Shown here: positions 17,789 through 25,296 of the stretch, piece by piece
Numbering within the stretch: the first letter of the stretch is position 1
Layout of the letters: every line of letters begins with the position of its first letter
Source of the DNA: Flavobacteriales bacterium UBA3442
GTDB taxonomy: Bacteria; Bacteroidota; Bacteroidia; Flavobacteriales; Schleiferiaceae
Reading direction: 5' to 3'
Assembly: GCA_002378565.1 (NCBI GenBank)
Contig: DFSH01000044.1
Span: 62,178-110,176 of the forward strand
DNA: 47,999 bases
Program-made: the position numbers and the translations under genes
The notes under the pieces: model-generated
Database searches by the model: none
Told to the model about the DNA's origin: nothing
Seen by the model: only the letters and a program-made list of their open reading frames with translations

Positions 17789-18720
17789 CTCGCTGACATC
17801 ACCAGATCTTGATCGACCTGCTTGAGGAATTTTGCAGGAACCTGTGCTTGTATCACGGTGGCCAAAGCAGCAGCTATGCCTTGCTTTCGCTGCCCGGGCA
17901 GTTGAACCATGGCGATGCGTCGGACTGGTCGTGGCTCTGACAAGGGTATAGCATTGCTTTGCTTGTCCCTGGGTAATTCCATCACAGCCAATTCAGGCAG
18001 CAAGGTCATGCCAAGTCCCGCATCAGCCATGCGAATCAAGGTTTCCAATTGACCCACTTCCACACGAATGGCAGAATTTCGGGGCTGGTTGCATATCGAC
18101 AATACTTGATCTCGAAAGCAGTGACCTTCTGGCAACAAAAGGATGTCATTGCGTTCCAGTTCACTGTGTGAGAGGAAAAGCTCATTGGCCAGCGGATGTC
18201 CCTCGGGCACATAGGCTACCAAGGGCTCATCATACAAGGTCCACGAGGCCCAGTCCTCAGCCATGGCATCCACTGGTACAGCTAAAATTGCCGCATCAAT
18301 AACCTGTGTACGAACCATTTCTAACAACGATTTGGTCGAGGCCTCTTTGATTTCAAGTTCCAGGGATTTGAATCGCTGGGTGATGGGGCCTGCAAATCGA
18401 TGAACCAGGTAAGGCGCCACTGTGGGAATGATACCAAGGCGGAACACCCCTTCCACGGGCTGATCCCATTGCTTGGATAATTGTTCAATGTCTTGGGTCG
18501 CCTGAATCACCAAACGGGCTTGCTGCAACACAGCCTCCCCTAATTCAGTGAGCACCAAGGGTTGCTGCTTTCGATTGACCAATGGTTGACCCAGGTCCTG
18601 TTCCAATTTATTGACCTGTGCACTCAGCGTTGGTTGCGTCACGCCACATGATTTTGCTGCACGGCCATAATGCCGGTGCTCCTCAAGAGCTATCAAATAG
18701 TGCAGTTGGGTAATGGTCAT
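17785..18720 (-). CDS. oxyR: OxyR-type LysR regulator
   Basis: A 311-residue LysR-type activator. The N-terminal helix-turn-helix is HYGRAAKSCGVTQPTLSAQVNKLE-like (18-41), and the effector domain runs about 90-300. The redox pair of OxyR is present in EGHCFRDQVLSIC: Cys201 and Cys210 have the nine-residue spacing of E. coli Cys199 and Cys208. LETLIRMADAGLGMTLLPELA also follows OxyR. It should sense hydrogen peroxide by disulfide formation and switch on catalase, peroxiredoxin and iron-binding genes; none of those is in the window. The start overlaps the upstream GNAT-like gene as ATGA, so it is read as the last gene of an envelope operon. Confidence 0.92.
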   Translation of the reverse strand: MTITQLHYLIALEEHRHYGRAAKSCGVTQPTLSAQVNKLEQDLGQPLVNRKQQPLVLTELGEAVLQQARLVIQATQDIEQLSKQWDQPVEGVFRLGIIPTVAPYLVHRFAGPITQRFKSLELEIKEASTKSLLEMVRTQVIDAAILAVPVDAMAEDWASWTLYDEPLVAYVPEGHPLANELFLSHSELERNDILLLPEGHCFRDQVLSICNQPRNSAIRVEVGQLETLIRMADAGLGMTLLPELAVMELPRDKQSNAIPLSEPRPVRRIAMVQLPGQRKQGIAAALATVIQAQVPAKFLKQVDQDLVMSAS

Positions 18721-19622
18721 AGCAATGCGTAACGTTGAAAACGAAGGTAAGGGACAAGTTTGGCACCAAAGCCTCGGTAAAACCTTGCCAACCCAGGTGC
18801 TTTACTGCCTTCAAAGTCAAACAAGTCATAGCGCCCAACTGCATCAATGATGGCATGGTCAATCAGGTGGGTCATTGCGCCAGATGTCAACCCCGCCTCT
18901 GTCACACAGGAGAAGAGCATCACAACCCTGTCCTGGCTTTGGATCAAGAACAAGCCGGCATGCAATTGATTTCCTGGACCATAGAGGGTTAAAACCTTTC
19001 CTCTGCCTTGATGCATGGCCTGATACATCACTTGAGACATGGCTGATAAGTAGCCCGAAGGCACGTCGTATTTGCTGCCTTGATTGGCTTGAAATGTCTG
19101 AATCAGCAAAGTGGGTGAATCCTGCTCAAAAGCTTGCAAATCTGCCTTACTTGCCTTCTTTAAGTTGCGCAAGCATTGCTTGCTGTAGTTTGTGTGAATG
19201 GCTTCGTAGCTCTGACCCAAAGGCAGTTCATGGTTGGGTAGGGATTCCCATCGACTCAGCCTCCCCCTTTGACCCCAATGCCAACCCGTTGGCGCTTGCC
19301 AACCTTGAGGCTGACGCATGGCAATATCTACTTTGGTGAATCGCCGCGGAATGCCAGCGACTAATGCTTTGAGCTCTGCCGCGTCGCAAGAACCAACAGG
19401 GCCCCATTGCTGAACAGCAAATGGCGTATAGGCCACACGCAGCAGCCATCGCCGTTTCCAGGCCATGGGAAGGGCCATAGCCTCTCCGCAAACAGCGCCC
19501 CAACGCAAGGCCAATGAATCGATGTAGTTCAAATGATTGGCTGGCTGATCTCCGCCGCCCACACGAAGCCACTGTGACCACTGACTCTTCAGGGCCTCAC
19601 TATCCTTCCAGGCAGGCTTCAT
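18717..19622 (-). CDS. FemAB/GNAT-like acyltransferase
   Basis: A 301-residue protein from ATG 19622, chosen because it overlaps the stop of the previous gene as ATGA. The C-terminal half fits the GNAT-fold BioF2/FemAB type: YSKQCLRNLKKASKADLQAF, GKVLTLYGPGNQLHAGLFLI, a long acceptor helix GAMTHLIDHAIIDAVG, and the closing DFEGSKAPGLARFYRGFGAK. Proteins of this type transfer acyl or aminoacyl groups in cell-envelope glycan synthesis. The exact donor and acceptor are unknown. The gene sits between an epimerase/deacetylase fusion and oxyR, coupled at both ends, and this fits a role on a GlcNAc- or ManNAc-derived polymer. Confidence 0.75.
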   Translation of the reverse strand: MKPAWKDSEALKSQWSQWLRVGGGDQPANHLNYIDSLALRWGAVCGEAMALPMAWKRRWLLRVAYTPFAVQQWGPVGSCDAAELKALVAGIPRRFTKVDIAMRQPQGWQAPTGWHWGQRGRLSRWESLPNHELPLGQSYEAIHTNYSKQCLRNLKKASKADLQAFEQDSPTLLIQTFQANQGSKYDVPSGYLSAMSQVMYQAMHQGRGKVLTLYGPGNQLHAGLFLIQSQDRVVMLFSCVTEAGLTSGAMTHLIDHAIIDAVGRYDLFDFEGSKAPGLARFYRGFGAKLVPYLRFQRYALL

Positions 19623-21874
19623 GCGCGCTCCTTCATCCATTGTTTCATTCCTTTCACCCACTCAAGGTAGGGCAGGCAATCGGCATCAGCCCATGCGGGA
19701 TTGGGCCCGAAAAATCGCCAATGACTTGCAATAACCAAGGGATGGCCGGAAGCCATAGCATCCGCCTCCAAAGCGTGCAGCCACCTGGCAATGCTGGCTG
19801 CATCCCGACCCTTCACATGTTGATCCATGGCAACAGAGGGCACCACCACATGACCCAATGTACCATCTTGGCGCAGCCATGGGTAGGGCAAGCCCATGCC
19901 TGATCGGTAGCCAGGGCTATTGGCATAGGACATGCTCCAATCTTGGTAAGCCATGCCATGAGGGAGGTCTTCATAGGCATCAGGTAGGCTCATTTTCAAA
20001 TAATGTCTGCGCTGACGGAGCGGCAAATGGCCCAGTGACTGTGCCAGCAATGCCGATTCAGCCATCACATCTGTGCCATGGTATGACGGGTGAATGCCCA
20101 TGCTTGGCATGATGCGATGAAGCAAGCGCAAGGCTTCCTTTGCCAGGGGTCGATCTCCAGGCAATCCATGGTCATGATCATTGCGCTCAGGTCCCACCCA
20201 AGCAAAGGCCTGCCATCGAATGCTTGGATAGCTCAACTGGAGCATTGCCAGATGGTCATGCGCATCGAATGGGTCTTTGTCCTGCAACAATCTCGCATAC
20301 AGCCTTGTCCACTTGCCTTTGAGCAAATCGCGCCACAAGGTCAACAGGTGGTGAGACAGTGGGTAGCCATCAAAGGCTCTAAGGTGATCAACATCAATGA
20401 TGACCGTGGGTTGCGCCATCATCTGCCGATGCCCCACCAGTTGATGGTCTTGCATCAGGGCCCCTGCCCATCGATGACATATGGCCGTTGACAACCAGCC
20501 CCGCTGAGCCATCACTGAATGGACTGCTTGGTAGCGACCATGTTCATCCAGGGATTCACTCCCCCATTCTTCACGGCGCAATGCTGCCCACAAGATGCTT
20601 GCCAGGTAGTCGGGTGCACTGCTAGCAACAAAGGGTGTTGGCCCTTCATCGACACATTGCATCCATGATGCATCCTCCAATGCAACGTCCAGTTGGCCTG
20701 AATCCGACCAAGCCATACCCGTTTCAGACCAATCCAATCTCCAGCCCGTGATGACGTGAAACAAGCGAGACACATGATGGTGCAAGTTACTGGGGTTGGC
20801 ATGAGCCAACGTGAGCGTCCGCGGCTTCACTAGCCCCCCCTCATGGACCAAGGCATTGGCCATGTATTCTGCCGCCTTGCCATCGCCATAAATGGGAGGA
20901 AATAATGATTCACACCTTGCCTTCACTGCTGCCCGCATGGGGTAGTATAAATCTTCAGCCATTGGCGGCAACAATGTGGAACAGCCACTGGCTATCAGCT
21001 CCTTCCACTCGGTTTCTGTTCGCAAGACCACACAATGTCGCTTGAGAAAATACGCCTCCTTCTGAACGCCTCCGGAATCTGTCAATACCACCTCAGCTCG
21101 CTGAATGGCTTGGATCATGTCTGCGTGAGACAAGGGGGGTAACCATTGAATATGTGGGTAATCCTCTGAGGGATCCCTGCCCATCGCTTTGCGCAGTCGA
21201 GGATGCAATGGCCACGCAACCTGGTAGCCTTCTTTGTCCGGTGACGCCAAATCATGGATGGTTGACAGGATGGACTCCCGCATGGCCTTGTCATCTACAT
21301 TGGTGTTGCGATGCAGGGTGACAAGGATGCTTCGGGCATCCGGCTTCACATCCGGCATGGCCATCAAACCATCTGCCATGATATCACCCGTGTTGATGGT
21401 CTGTCCTGCGCCCCGATCCAAACCTTCTGCTCGCAAATGCTGCATGGCTGTTTCACTTGGCGCAAAGTGCCAGTCAGCTAGGTGGTCTGTTTCTACGCGA
21501 CAGGCTTCCTCAGGCATGTTGCTGTTAAAGCTTCTTAAACCCGCTTCTACATGCGCCAAGTTCAAGCTCAAAGAGGAAGCAGCCCTGGCACCACAAAGGG
21601 TGCTGTAAGTGTCGCCATAAACCACCACGGTTTGAGGTCTCCATTGAGCCAGAACCTGCTCCATATTCGATTGATTGCTGGTCATGTCTATTGACCAATC
21701 AAGGATGTGATCTGCTTGCAAACCAAAGTCGGCAAAGAAAACCTCACTCATGGCCGGTTCCCAATGCTGACCACTGTGCAAGACTTTCTGCTCTACCCCT
21801 TTCGCAGCAAGGGCGCGATAAAAGGGCAGTAGTTTAATGAATTGTGGCCTAGCGCCTACGATATGTGTGATCAT
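19619..21874 (-). CDS. UDP-GlcNAc 2-epimerase fused to a polysaccharide-deacetylase-like half
   Basis: A 751-residue two-part protein from ATG 21874 (a TTG at 21886 would add four residues). Residues 1 to about 350 are a non-hydrolysing UDP-N-acetylglucosamine 2-epimerase of the WecB type: GARPQFIK, LHSGQHW, VYGDTYSTL, HVEAGLRSFNSNMPEEACR, NTGDIMAD, LVTLHRNTN, LTDSGGVQKEAYFL. From about 350 on it resembles the Bacteroidota polysaccharide-deacetylase family: PTVIIDVDHLRAFDGYPL, LQDKDPFDAHDHL, GIHPSYHGTDV, RQRRHYLKMSLPDAYEDLP, and YQDWSMSYANSPGYRSG. The first half would make UDP-ManNAc in the cytosol. The second may act on the same sugar or the glycan. No stop or frame break separates them. Neighbours radC (8 nt) and the acyltransferase (ATGA) are on the same strand. 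Confidence 0.82.
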   Translation of the reverse strand: MITHIVGARPQFIKLLPFYRALAAKGVEQKVLHSGQHWEPAMSEVFFADFGLQADHILDWSIDMTSNQSNMEQVLAQWRPQTVVVYGDTYSTLCGARAASSLSLNLAHVEAGLRSFNSNMPEEACRVETDHLADWHFAPSETAMQHLRAEGLDRGAGQTINTGDIMADGLMAMPDVKPDARSILVTLHRNTNVDDKAMRESILSTIHDLASPDKEGYQVAWPLHPRLRKAMGRDPSEDYPHIQWLPPLSHADMIQAIQRAEVVLTDSGGVQKEAYFLKRHCVVLRTETEWKELIASGCSTLLPPMAEDLYYPMRAAVKARCESLFPPIYGDGKAAEYMANALVHEGGLVKPRTLTLAHANPSNLHHHVSRLFHVITGWRLDWSETGMAWSDSGQLDVALEDASWMQCVDEGPTPFVASSAPDYLASILWAALRREEWGSESLDEHGRYQAVHSVMAQRGWLSTAICHRWAGALMQDHQLVGHRQMMAQPTVIIDVDHLRAFDGYPLSHHLLTLWRDLLKGKWTRLYARLLQDKDPFDAHDHLAMLQLSYPSIRWQAFAWVGPERNDHDHGLPGDRPLAKEALRLLHRIMPSMGIHPSYHGTDVMAESALLAQSLGHLPLRQRRHYLKMSLPDAYEDLPHGMAYQDWSMSYANSPGYRSGMGLPYPWLRQDGTLGHVVVPSVAMDQHVKGRDAASIARWLHALEADAMASGHPLVIASHWRFFGPNPAWADADCLPYLEWVKGMKQWMKERA

Positions 21875-21882
21875 GGTCCTCT

Positions 21883-22572
21883 TCAAGGAACCAATAGCCA
21901 GCCCTTGTCAGCAAAACTAACATAATCCCCTTTCCCAATGATAAGATGGTCAAGAAAGGTGATGTCCAACATCTTGGCAACTTGTTGCAGTCGCTTGGTC
22001 AATTGTCGATCCGCATGGCTGGGATGTAAACGACCACTGGGATGGTTATGCGCTACGATGATACCACAGGCCTTGTGGGTCAACGCTACTTGGTAGATCA
22101 CCCGGGAATCGGCCAGGGTCTGAGACCATCCTCCTTTGCCAATGCAAGCTTTATGCAAGACACGGTTAGCTTGAGACAGGTAGAGTACCCAAAATTCTTC
22201 ATGATCAATGTCGTCAAGTTGATCTTTCAAGGCATCATAGCTATCCTTGGAACTTTTAATGCACGGAGCTATCACTTGTGGCTGGTTAAGCAAGCGCCTG
22301 GACAATTCCAATGCTGCAGCAATCCTTGCAGATTTTGCAGGACCTATTCCCGGCACAGCTTCCCACTCAACTGGACTGGCCTCACGCATGGCTGACAAAT
22401 CCCCATCATACGGTTGCAGCAAGGTTCTGGCAAGATCCAGAGCGCTTTGTTTGTGGCTGCCTGTCTGAAGGATCAGGGCTAAGCACTCTGATGTGCTCAG
22501 GCTTCGAACCCCATGACTGAGGCACTTTTCTCGGGGCCGTTCCCCTGGTTGCCAAGCGCTAATTGGTATCAT
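21883..22572 (-). CDS. radC: RadC-family JAB/MPN protein
   Basis: A 229-residue protein. The N-terminal part has MIPISAWQPGERPREKCLSH-like sequence and a helix-hairpin-helix (WEAVPGIGPAKSARIAAALEL, about 70-90). The C-terminal JAB domain has the metal motif VAHNHPSGRLHPSHADRQL (His, His, Ser, Asp of JAMM). RadC was once linked to DNA repair, but its activity is still unclear. Length is normal. It is the first gene of the leftward radC-fusion-acyltransferase-oxyR unit. A terminator for rpsT lies upstream (22632-22656), so it needs its own promoter between 22573 and 22630; I see only a weak candidate there. Confidence 0.92.
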   Translation of the reverse strand: MIPISAWQPGERPREKCLSHGVRSLSTSECLALILQTGSHKQSALDLARTLLQPYDGDLSAMREASPVEWEAVPGIGPAKSARIAAALELSRRLLNQPQVIAPCIKSSKDSYDALKDQLDDIDHEEFWVLYLSQANRVLHKACIGKGGWSQTLADSRVIYQVALTHKACGIIVAHNHPSGRLHPSHADRQLTKRLQQVAKMLDITFLDHLIIGKGDYVSFADKGWLLVP

Positions 22573-22631
22573 GCCCGCAAGGTGAGCAGGTCATAACTAG
22601 GTACTCGGTGGTAAACGAAAATCCAACGCAT

Positions 22632-22656
22632 AAAAAAAGCTGCTCAGAGGCAGCTT
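22632..22656 (-). terminator. Rho-independent terminator after rpsT
   Basis: On the minus strand the stem AAGCTGC pairs with GCAGCTT around a six-base loop (22644-22649), followed by seven T residues (22638-22632). It lies about 25 bp downstream of the rpsT stop. Confidence 0.85.
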
Positions 22657-22681
22657 CTTTATTGAACCATTGCTTGACTAT

Positions 22682-22936
22682 TCAAGCGAGCTTGTTCACA
22701 GCCTTCGCCAATCCAGATTTCAGGTTGGCTGCTTTGTTCTTGTGTATAATGTTACGCTTAGCCAATTTGTCCAACATAGCTGACACCAAGATCAAACTCT
22801 TGGATGCCTCCTTGCTGCTGGTCATAGCCCGAAGTGCGCGCATGGCATTTCTTGTGGTCTTAGAAAAGTAACGGTTGTGAATACGCTTCTTCTGTGTCTG
22901 TCGGATGCGCTTAAGTGCTGATTGATGGTTTGCCAT
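22682..22936 (-). CDS. rpsT: 30S ribosomal protein bS20
   Basis: bS20 binds 16S rRNA early in small-subunit assembly. The 84-residue product is very basic and helical, starting MANHQSALKRIRQTQKKRIH and continuing with NRYFSKTTRNAMRALR and the C-terminal NIIHKNKAANLKSGLAKAVN. Length is normal. Its ATG lies 15 nt after the 3' end of tRNA-Glu on the same strand, with no promoter between, so both should come from one transcript and tRNA 3' processing should define the rpsT mRNA 5' end. A terminator follows. Confidence 0.96.
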   Translation of the reverse strand: MANHQSALKRIRQTQKKRIHNRYFSKTTRNAMRALRAMTSSKEASKSLILVSAMLDKLAKRNIIHKNKAANLKSGLAKAVNKLA

Positions 22937-22951
22937 GTGATATTATTTTTG

Positions 22952-23025
22952 TGACCCGTACGGGATTCGAACCCGTGATCTTCTCCGTGAAAGGGAGATG
23001 TCCTAAACCGCTAGACGAACGGGCC
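22952..23025 (-). tRNA. tRNA-Glu (anticodon TTC)
   Basis: A full cloverleaf reads on the minus strand. The acceptor stem GGCCCGT pairs with ACGGGTC (one G-T pair), with discriminator A. The anticodon stem TCTCC/GGAGA encloses the loop CTTTCAC, giving anticodon TTC. The T arm is CGGGTTCGAATCCCG. The 3' CCA is not encoded. It sits 15 nt upstream of rpsT. Confidence 0.97.
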
Positions 23026-23040
23026 CCTATTAAAGGAGTG

Positions 23041-23048
23041 CAAATGTA
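23041..23048 (-). promoter_or_regulatory. -7 element of the tRNA-Glu/rpsT promoter
   Basis: TACATTTG on the minus strand is an exact TAnnTTTG match. It predicts a start near 23034, about 9 nt before the mature tRNA 5' end. No clear TTG upstream. Confidence 0.5.
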
Positions 23049-23113
23049 ATAAGAAATCGCATTTGAAACATGATACGCAGGTATTTTTTTCGTTGATTCC
23101 CTCGCCCCCATGC

Positions 23114-23770
23114 CTAACTGGGCCTAAAACCCAGTCGTTTACTTGTTTGAAGTCGTAATTCATTGCGGAGCCCCTCAAGTTCCATGACCGTGATTTCACG
23201 AAAATCTGTAAAGTCAGCGATGACTAAATCCATGTCCATGGCATGAATCATCAAGCGTTCAACCCATGATTTAAGAATGGCTTCATCCAGTCCATTTTCA
23301 GTCAACGGCATAGACAACCCGGTGCCACCTTCTGCAAAATGATGCCCTTCTCCATTGATGAGTAATCGACTAAGCAAGGTGCCTAAGTCATTCATGCGCC
23401 TCATTTTCATTGAATCTGACAGAAAGTTGTAGGCGTGAATCAAGCCATAGTACTTGCGATTGCCATCCTCGCGGACATAAGGTGTTGCAAGCAAGAAATG
23501 GTCATCTGGCAATTTGAAGGCGTTGCTGTGAAAGAGGAATATCAAGGTGTCACCAGAAAAGGTGATGCCTACTTCATGCTCACTTCGCTCCACATACTCA
23601 ACAACGACATGCTTGTCAACTCGGCAAACTTGGTCATTGAGCGATTTGGCCACCAATTTAAGCACGGTTTTCAGTAGCTCAAAGCTTGCCAAGGCTTGAC
23701 GGTGGACCAGCTGTTTGTTGCTGGCTTTCGTGCAAAGGGTTTTAATGATTCGTTTTTCCATATCCTTCAT
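23114..23770 (-). CDS. Conserved-looking cytosolic protein, unknown function
   Basis: A 218-residue protein with no signal peptide or membrane helix. ATG 23770 overlaps the proS stop by one base (TGATG); a second ATG at 23758 follows an AAGGAT. Features are a basic N-terminus (MEKRIIKTLCTKASNKQ), a long helix ALASFELLKTVLKLVAKSLN, a central beta-rich domain with GITFSGDTLIFLFHSNAFKL and YYGLIHAYNFL, and a C-terminal helix VERLMIHAMDMDLVIADF. I do not recognise the family. Coupling to proS suggests steady expression with a translation gene but does not show a shared role. Confidence 0.7.
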   Translation of the reverse strand: MKDMEKRIIKTLCTKASNKQLVHRQALASFELLKTVLKLVAKSLNDQVCRVDKHVVVEYVERSEHEVGITFSGDTLIFLFHSNAFKLPDDHFLLATPYVREDGNRKYYGLIHAYNFLSDSMKMRRMNDLGTLLSRLLINGEGHHFAEGGTGLSMPLTENGLDEAILKSWVERLMIHAMDMDLVIADFTDFREITVMELEGLRNELRLQTSKRLGFRPS

Positions 23771-25242
23771 CAATAGGCGATGGCAAACAAGACACGCTCA
23801 GGTGATGGCTCACCCGTTAAAATGCAGCTTCCGTTTTCTTGTGGATTGTTCAAAGGAATGCAGCGGATGGTTGCCTTGGTTTTCCTCTTGATCAGTTCTT
23901 CTGTCTCTGCTGTGCCATCCCAATGTGCTGAGATGAAACCGCCAGCTTTGATGGCCACTTCAAATTCAGGCCAGCTATCCACTTTCACGATGCTGTCATC
24001 CAATCGACGCTTTGCAGCATCAAACAAATCCTTCTGTATCTCAGACAGCATTTCAACCATGCGATCAATCAAGCCTTCCATGGGCATGGTTTCCTTGGTC
24101 AAGGTGTCGCGACGGGCAATTTCTACTTGCTTGTTTTCCAAATCACGTGGCCCAACAGCAATGCGAATAGGCACACCCTTGAGTTCATATTCGTTGAATT
24201 TCCAACCTGGCTTGTAGGTGTCTCTGTTATCAAATTTCACACGTATACCTGCAGCGCGAAGCTCAGCAAGCAATGGCTCAACCACCAAGGAGATAGCCTC
24301 CAGTTGCTCGGGACCCCGGTAGATAGGAATGATGACAATTTGGGTTGGGGCCAACTTGGGCGGGATCACAAGGCCCTGGTCATCTGAATGTGACATGACA
24401 AGTGCGCCCATCAATCGCGTGCTAACCCCCCATGAGGTGGCCCATACATGCTTAACTTTGCCATCTTTATCCTGAAAGGTGACGTCAAATGCTTTGGCAA
24501 AATTCTGCCCCAAGAAATGCGACGTTCCTGCTTGCAGGGCTTTACCATCCTGCATCAAGGCTTCAATGCAATAGGTTTCAATGGCACCTGCAAATCGCTC
24601 ATTGGGTGACTTGATGCCACGCAGCACAGGCATGGCCATCATGTCTTCAGCAAAATCACCATAAACATGCAGCATCTGTTCTGCCTCCGCAATGGCTTCT
24701 TGCTCTGTTGCATGAGCCGTGTGGCCCTCTTGCCACAAGAACTCTGTGGTGCGCAAAAACAAACGTGTCCGCATCTCCCAGCGTACCACATTGGCCCATT
24801 GATTGATCAAAATTGGTAAGTCACGGTAACTCTGGATCCAATTTTTGTAGGTGTCCCAAATGATGGTTTCTGAGGTGGGCCTGACAATCAACTCTTCTTC
24901 AAGCTTGGCCGATTCATCCACAATCACCCCTTTACCATTGGGGTCATTTTTCAATCGGTAATGGGTCACCACAGCGCATTCTTTCGCAAAGCCTTCCACA
25001 TGAGCTGCTTCCTTGGAGAAATAACTCTTAGGGATGAACAATGGGAAGTAGGCATTTTCATGACCTGTTTCCTTGAATCGGCGATCCAAATCCGCTTGCA
25101 TAGCCTCCCAGATGGCATAACCATGGGGCTTGATTACCATGCAGCCTCTGACGGCTGAGCTGTCTGCAAGTCCGGCTTGCACAACGAGGTCATTGTACCA
25201 TTGTGAATAGTCTTTGTCACGGGAGGTCAAGTGCTTTGCCAT
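23770..25242 (-). CDS. proS: Prolyl-tRNA synthetase, short (eukaryote/archaea-like) form
   Basis: A class II synthetase that charges tRNA-Pro. The 490-residue product lacks the editing insertion of E. coli ProS and has the archaeal/eukaryotic layout common in Bacteroidota. Motif 1 region: [23 protein letters not shown] motif: [18 protein letters not shown]; motif 2: [20 protein letters not shown] with EGHTAHAT; motif 3 region: [20 protein letters not shown]. An anticodon-binding domain follows ([13 protein letters not shown] onwards), and the C-terminus ends VLFAIAY. It starts at ATG 25242 with a promoter about 40 nt upstream and is coupled to an unknown gene downstream. Confidence 0.96.
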   Translation of the reverse strand: MAKHLTSRDKDYSQWYNDLVVQAGLADSSAVRGCMVIKPHGYAIWEAMQADLDRRFKETGHENAYFPLFIPKSYFSKEAAHVEGFAKECAVVTHYRLKNDPNGKGVIVDESAKLEEELIVRPTSETIIWDTYKNWIQSYRDLPILINQWANVVRWEMRTRLFLRTTEFLWQEGHTAHATEQEAIAEAEQMLHVYGDFAEDMMAMPVLRGIKSPNERFAGAIETYCIEALMQDGKALQAGTSHFLGQNFAKAFDVTFQDKDGKVKHVWATSWGVSTRLMGALVMSHSDDQGLVIPPKLAPTQIVIIPIYRGPEQLEAISLVVEPLLAELRAAGIRVKFDNRDTYKPGWKFNEYELKGVPIRIAVGPRDLENKQVEIARRDTLTKETMPMEGLIDRMVEMLSEIQKDLFDAAKRRLDDSIVKVDSWPEFEVAIKAGGFISAHWDGTAETEELIKRKTKATIRCIPLNNPQENGSCILTGEPSPERVLFAIAY

Positions 25243-25282
25243 GGAGTTGGTATGGATTTTGTAATCTCTAGATATAGAATGT

Positions 25283-25290
25283 CAAATATA
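25283..25290 (-). promoter_or_regulatory. -7 element for proS
   Basis: TATATTTG on the minus strand is an exact TAnnTTTG match and identical to the octamer before rpsF. The predicted start is near 25276, giving a leader of about 34 nt. It lies in the 54-bp gap shared with the divergent lipoprotein gene. Confidence 0.5.
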
Positions 25291-25296
25291 CTAAGT

